NCBI GenBank assembly: GCA_019634245.1
Contig: JAHQVR010000161.1
Span: 1 to 9,128 of the forward strand
Direction: 5' to 3'
Source: Gammaproteobacteria bacterium
GTDB lineage: Bacteria; Pseudomonadota; Gammaproteobacteria; Granulosicoccales; Granulosicoccaceae
DNA length: 9,128 bases
This document shows, piece by piece, positions 6,515-9,128 of this stretch. Every line of letters starts with the position of its first letter. Position 1 is the stretch's first letter. The notes under the pieces were generated by a model that ran no database searches, was not told the DNA's origin, and saw only the letters and a program-made list of their open reading frames with translations. A program made the position numbers and the translations under genes.

Positions 6515-7840
6515 TTAATGTTGTGGTGTTGCCGATATTTGGTAAATCACACCGTCATCGGTTGCTGCATACAAAGCGTTATCCGGCCCCATCACTAATC
6601 CACGATAACGCGTGGTAATGCCGGTTGGTAGGATGATCGCACCCTTTATCGATAACCCATCATCAGCCAAATCGTACACATCTATGCGTGAACCCGGAGG
6701 AGTATTTCCAAAACCAATACCCATAATACCGGCACTCAAACGTCCTTCATAGATTCCCCAATTACTTCCGGTTAAGAACGCAGCAGACCCAGTGCCTTGA
6801 GAGAACCCGTGATTATTCCACGACGGTGGCATCAGATCTTCAAATCGAGTGTCACTCATGGGGGTATAGGCCGCGCGAATCGCTGGATCCATAGCATCCA
6901 TTTGGTTTGGCTCGTAACCGCAATACTTATCGGGACATTCCCCGCGCCCACCTCTTAGCTCTGCCGGATCCCAACCAGCATTGCCACCGTTAACTAATGC
7001 GGTTATCTCATCGCTATGCCATGGCCCATGTTCGGCGGTGAACGCTCTGCCATCGCTTGGACGAAAGGCGATTCCCTGAACGTTTCGGTGACCATAGGTG
7101 TAAATGCGTTTGTCAAAGCCTTCTGGCGGAATGTTATCTGGGTGCGCGTTTCCGTCACCATCGACTCTTAATATTTTTCCGCATAACAATTGCGGGTCTT
7201 GTGGACAGATACCACTGTGACGATCACCTCCGGTGACCCATAGATAGCCTTCTGGTCCAATACGTAATCGGCCGCCACTGTGTGCACCTGGACCACCAAA
7301 GGGTTGATCTGATTCTAACGGCTTGTACTGAATATCGGTGATGATATCTGTTCGATCACTGACGCTTTTGAGGTCGTCGCTCACTTTAAACTTCATCACA
7401 ATGTTGCCATCGCATTTCTCGAAGTTGGTTTTACAGCCGTCACCGTGGTATTTATTAGATGAAGAATATAAATAAAGTGTGCGATTATCAGCAAACCCTG
7501 CGTCTGCTACAACGCCGAGTACGCCAGATTGTCCTTCACAAAATAGATCGTCTCCGGTAGCGGCGTATCCGCTGGAACCGTTGATTCCGTACAGTGCGTT
7601 CACATTTCCTGATGGATCGCGCACGGACAGACCTTTGCATTTTTCTGTATAGAACATTGTACCGTCTGGCAAAAAGGCCATATCCCATGGGTTTTCCAGT
7701 CCAGTCATAAACTCGTTCGTTTTTATAAACGGTACATTCATGCCTTTGCCGTGACCATCGGCGAATGTATTTGACACTACTCCTAATGACATTAGAGCAA
7801 ACGCACAGACAGTAGAAATAGCTTTGCTATGTTTCTTCAT
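6515..7840 (-). CDS. Periplasmic PQQ-dependent sugar dehydrogenase (soluble GDH / aldose dehydrogenase family), cysteine-rich
   Basis: The 441-residue protein is a six-bladed beta-propeller of the soluble PQQ glucose/aldose sugar dehydrogenase family, which oxidises sugars in the periplasm. A signal peptide ends near Ala27 (NTFA, then DGHG). Family signatures are the N-terminal GLENPWDMAFLPDG, AHSGGRLRIGPEG with putative catalytic His187, GHRNVQG with Arg252 and Asn253, EHGPWHSDE, NAGW, and a late TTRYRGLVMGPDNALY with Arg411 and Arg413 where PQQ-contacting arginines occur. The mature chain has eight cysteines (68, 101, 136, 143, 212, 220, 302, 307), which could form up to four disulfides; this is more than in the simple E. 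coli YliI type. A strong GGAGG site precedes the ATG. The cytochrome c gene lies 42 bp upstream on the same strand and is its likely electron acceptor. The sugar substrate is unknown, and no PQQ synthesis genes are in view. Confidence 0.88.
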   Translation of the reverse strand: MKKHSKAISTVCAFALMSLGVVSNTFADGHGKGMNVPFIKTNEFMTGLENPWDMAFLPDGTMFYTEKCKGLSVRDPSGNVNALYGINGSSGYAATGDDLFCEGQSGVLGVVADAGFADNRTLYLYSSSNKYHGDGCKTNFEKCDGNIVMKFKVSDDLKSVSDRTDIITDIQYKPLESDQPFGGPGAHSGGRLRIGPEGYLWVTGGDRHSGICPQDPQLLCGKILRVDGDGNAHPDNIPPEGFDKRIYTYGHRNVQGIAFRPSDGRAFTAEHGPWHSDEITALVNGGNAGWDPAELRGGRGECPDKYCGYEPNQMDAMDPAIRAAYTPMSDTRFEDLMPPSWNNHGFSQGTGSAAFLTGSNWGIYEGRLSAGIMGIGFGNTPPGSRIDVYDLADDGLSIKGAIILPTGITTRYRGLVMGPDNALYAATDDGVIYQISATPQH

Positions 7841-7848
7841 CGCTTATC

Positions 7849-7853
7849 CTCCA
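7849..7853 (-). promoter_or_regulatory. Ribosome binding site of the PQQ dehydrogenase gene
   Basis: GGAGG on the - strand, 8 nt before the ATG at 7840. It is the strongest Shine-Dalgarno in the window and fixes the start. Confidence 0.85.
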
Positions 7854-7882
7854 AATGTGTTTCAGTTTTAAAGTGGTTCAAG

Positions 7883-8272
7883 TTACGGTGTTGCAACTTC
7901 TAAATACGCCGCCAAATCTGCAATTTCCTGATCGGTTAGAGGTTTTGCCATCATTATCATCAAAGACGAATTTGGACCGACTTTTGTGCCGTTCCGATAC
8001 GTCTCCAGCTTTGAAATGGTGTAGGGAATGTCCTGGCCTGATACTTTCGGATAACTCGCTACCCCTTTTCCCGCAGCCCCATGGCAGTTAATGCAAGTTT
8101 TTTTGTATCGTTGCTCACCTGCCTCGATATTGCCAATGAGCAGGGCATCTTCGGTTGCTACTTTCTCCTCGTCGATTTCTTCCTTTTTTGTATTGCTATT
8201 TCCACCAACTGCACAACCAAAATAACCGAGAAGAACCAGTAACGCTACTTTGCTGGGTAAAGCTGCTGTCAT
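7883..8272 (-). CDS. Small monohaem cytochrome c, c553-like, probably membrane-anchored
   Basis: The 129-residue exported cytochrome carries one haem site, CINCH (60-64), followed by GAAGKG, typical of the cytochrome c553/c4 class. The C-terminal helix LTDQEIADLAAYL is characteristic; the distal haem ligand is one of Met105, Met107 or Met108. The N-terminus is hydrophobic (8-19) and ends in GYFGC with Cys20. This could be a lipobox, though Tyr at -3 is unusual; otherwise it is a normal signal peptide or anchor. A charged acidic linker (about 28-45) separates it from the haem domain. Encoded directly upstream of the PQQ sugar dehydrogenase, it probably carries electrons from that enzyme to the respiratory chain. 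The Shine-Dalgarno (AGG about 10 nt upstream) is weak. Confidence 0.9.
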   Translation of the reverse strand: MTAALPSKVALLVLLGYFGCAVGGNSNTKKEEIDEEKVATEDALLIGNIEAGEQRYKKTCINCHGAAGKGVASYPKVSGQDIPYTISKLETYRNGTKVGPNSSLMIMMAKPLTDQEIADLAAYLEVATP

Positions 8273-8661
8273 GTTGAAAAGCCTAAATTGATTGAGTTAC
8301 AAACACGGCGCTTGCGCAGTCTATAAAAGTTAATACCAGCTTCAAATACTTAAGATCGTTCACTAATTGAATTAATGACTTCGGAATGGTCAATTTGTCG
8401 CATGGAACAGCCGTTGTGAGTGTTTTTGTCTTCTTCCTATAAAATGGTCTAGTAAAAATTCTAAATGGATTAGTGGTATTGGTTTATATTTACCCGGATT
8501 TGCTGGGTATATCGACATCTTTATCGTCTTGTTTTCTGAGCGATGGAAGCTTATGAACGGCTCACGCCAGCGTAATGAGCGATTGGAATGGTAAAGCGTG
8601 AAGAGCGAGGCGATGCCCAACTAGCTTCCTAAAGGTCATCACCAGCGAACTGCAGCAACTT
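8273..8661. other. 389-bp AT-rich intergenic spacer between the cytochrome c and matB genes
   Basis: No convincing gene lies here. It holds the candidate promoter at 8318-8345, a short inverted repeat (TACCCGG 8491-8497 with CTGGGTA 8503-8509, one G-U pair, 5-nt loop), and an imperfect direct repeat (TGAGCGATGGAA at 8537, TGAGCGATTGGAA at 8576). No T-run follows the hairpin on either strand. A 76-codon frame on the - strand has no recognisable feature. Confidence 0.7.
8318..8345 (-). promoter_or_regulatory. Candidate sigma-70 promoter for the cytochrome c / PQQ dehydrogenase operon
   Basis: On the - strand, TTGAAG (8345-8340) and TAGACT (8323-8318) are separated by 16 nt, each matching 4 of 6 consensus positions. 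Transcription would begin about 40 nt before the cytochrome start codon. The surrounding DNA is AT-rich. Chance occurrence is possible. Confidence 0.35.
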
Positions 8662-9128
8662 TTATGTGGTTTGAAAAAGCGTTTTGTACTGATCACGCAA
8701 AAGGTTTTTTTGTACTTTTCCCATGGTGTTTCGTGGTAACTCATCGACAACAATGAGTTTTTGAGGGTGTTTGAAGCGGGCTAGTTCTGCGGCAACAGAT
8801 GCTTTAATGTTGTTCGTATCTATTGATTCGTTTGATTGAGTGTCGGCAACAAGAATGCCAATGGGTGTTTCTCCGAAATCTGGGTGAGGTACGCCGATAA
8901 CCGCACTCTCAAGCACGCCTGGTTGATCATCAAGTACAGACTCTATTTCCTTTGGGTATATGTTGTACCCGCCAGCGATAATTAAATCTTTATTTCGGCC
9001 AACAATAGTTACGTATCCCTGATCATCTATCACGGCAAGGTCGCCAGTGATAAAAAACCCGTCCGATCGGAATTCCTCTGCGGTTTTTTCAGGGTTGTTC
9101 CAGTATCCGCGACAGACATTGGGACCGC
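8662..9128 (-). CDS. matB: Malonyl-CoA synthetase (malonate-CoA ligase), C-terminal part (5' end outside window)
   Basis: This is the end of an ANL-superfamily acyl-CoA synthetase that activates malonate with ATP and CoA. About 155 residues are visible and the frame runs off the right edge. Visible signatures are GYWNNPEKTAEEF, the adenylate-binding FFITGDLA, the hinge VGRNKDLIIAGGYNIYP, and the C-terminal LPRNTMGKVQKN with the catalytic lysine in GKVQK. The run GGYNIYPKEIE together with VIGVPHPDFGE and PRNTMGKVQKNLLRD is close to MatB of rhizobia and Rhodopseudomonas as I recall it, more than to acetyl-CoA or long-chain synthetases. A related methylmalonyl-CoA synthetase activity is possible. 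It does not share an evident pathway with its neighbours, and the 389-bp gap argues against co-transcription with the cytochrome gene. Confidence 0.85.
   Translation of the reverse strand, partial: GPNVCRGYWNNPEKTAEEFRSDGFFITGDLAVIDDQGYVTIVGRNKDLIIAGGYNIYPKEIESVLDDQPGVLESAVIGVPHPDFGETPIGILVADTQSNESIDTNNIKASVAAELARFKHPQKLIVVDELPRNTMGKVQKNLLRDQYKTLFQTT

Noticed and set aside
8390..8620. 76-codon frame on the - strand in the cytochrome-matB spacer
   Set aside because: No Shine-Dalgarno, signal peptide or domain is visible, and the composition looks like AT-rich non-coding DNA.

Overview
The window looks like a piece of a marine, probably gammaproteobacterial, chromosome. That placement is an inference from gene content: uronate catabolism of brown-algal type, a PQQ sugar dehydrogenase with a partner cytochrome c, a malonyl-CoA ligase, and good Shine-Dalgarno sites before several genes. 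No rRNA or other taxonomic marker is present, so it is tentative. I saw no mobile element, tRNA, rRNA or CRISPR array.

Left part (1-5887, + strand) is an oligo-alginate utilisation locus. It holds the C-terminal two thirds of an AlgQ-like ABC sugar-binding protein with a calcium loop, then a 36-nt palindromic hairpin, a family PL15 exo-oligoalginate lyase, a short-chain dehydrogenase resembling DEH reductases, a GH88 unsaturated uronyl hydrolase and, after a spacer with a 12-bp tandem repeat, a KdgF-type cupin. None of the four enzymes has a signal peptide, so processing is expected in the cytoplasm after import. The model is: binding protein captures oligo-alginate; PL15 (and perhaps GH88) releases unsaturated monouronate; KdgF converts it to the linear keto form (DEH); the SDR reduces DEH to 2-keto-3-deoxygluconate (KDG). 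The KDG kinase and aldolase, the ABC permeases and any regulator are not in the window.

Middle part (5888-6514) holds one small secreted protein of surface-adhesin-E type, a degenerate 15-bp tandem array and a strong hairpin between convergent genes.

Right part (6515-8272, - strand) is a two-gene unit: a small membrane-linked cytochrome c followed by a periplasmic, cysteine-rich PQQ sugar dehydrogenase. It looks like a sugar-oxidising module feeding electrons to the respiratory chain. A 389-bp AT-rich spacer separates it from the 3' end of a malonyl-CoA synthetase gene (matB, - strand, 8662 to the edge).

The most unusual point is the presence of a GH88 enzyme with a full active site in a PL15 alginate operon, where the known pathway does not need it.
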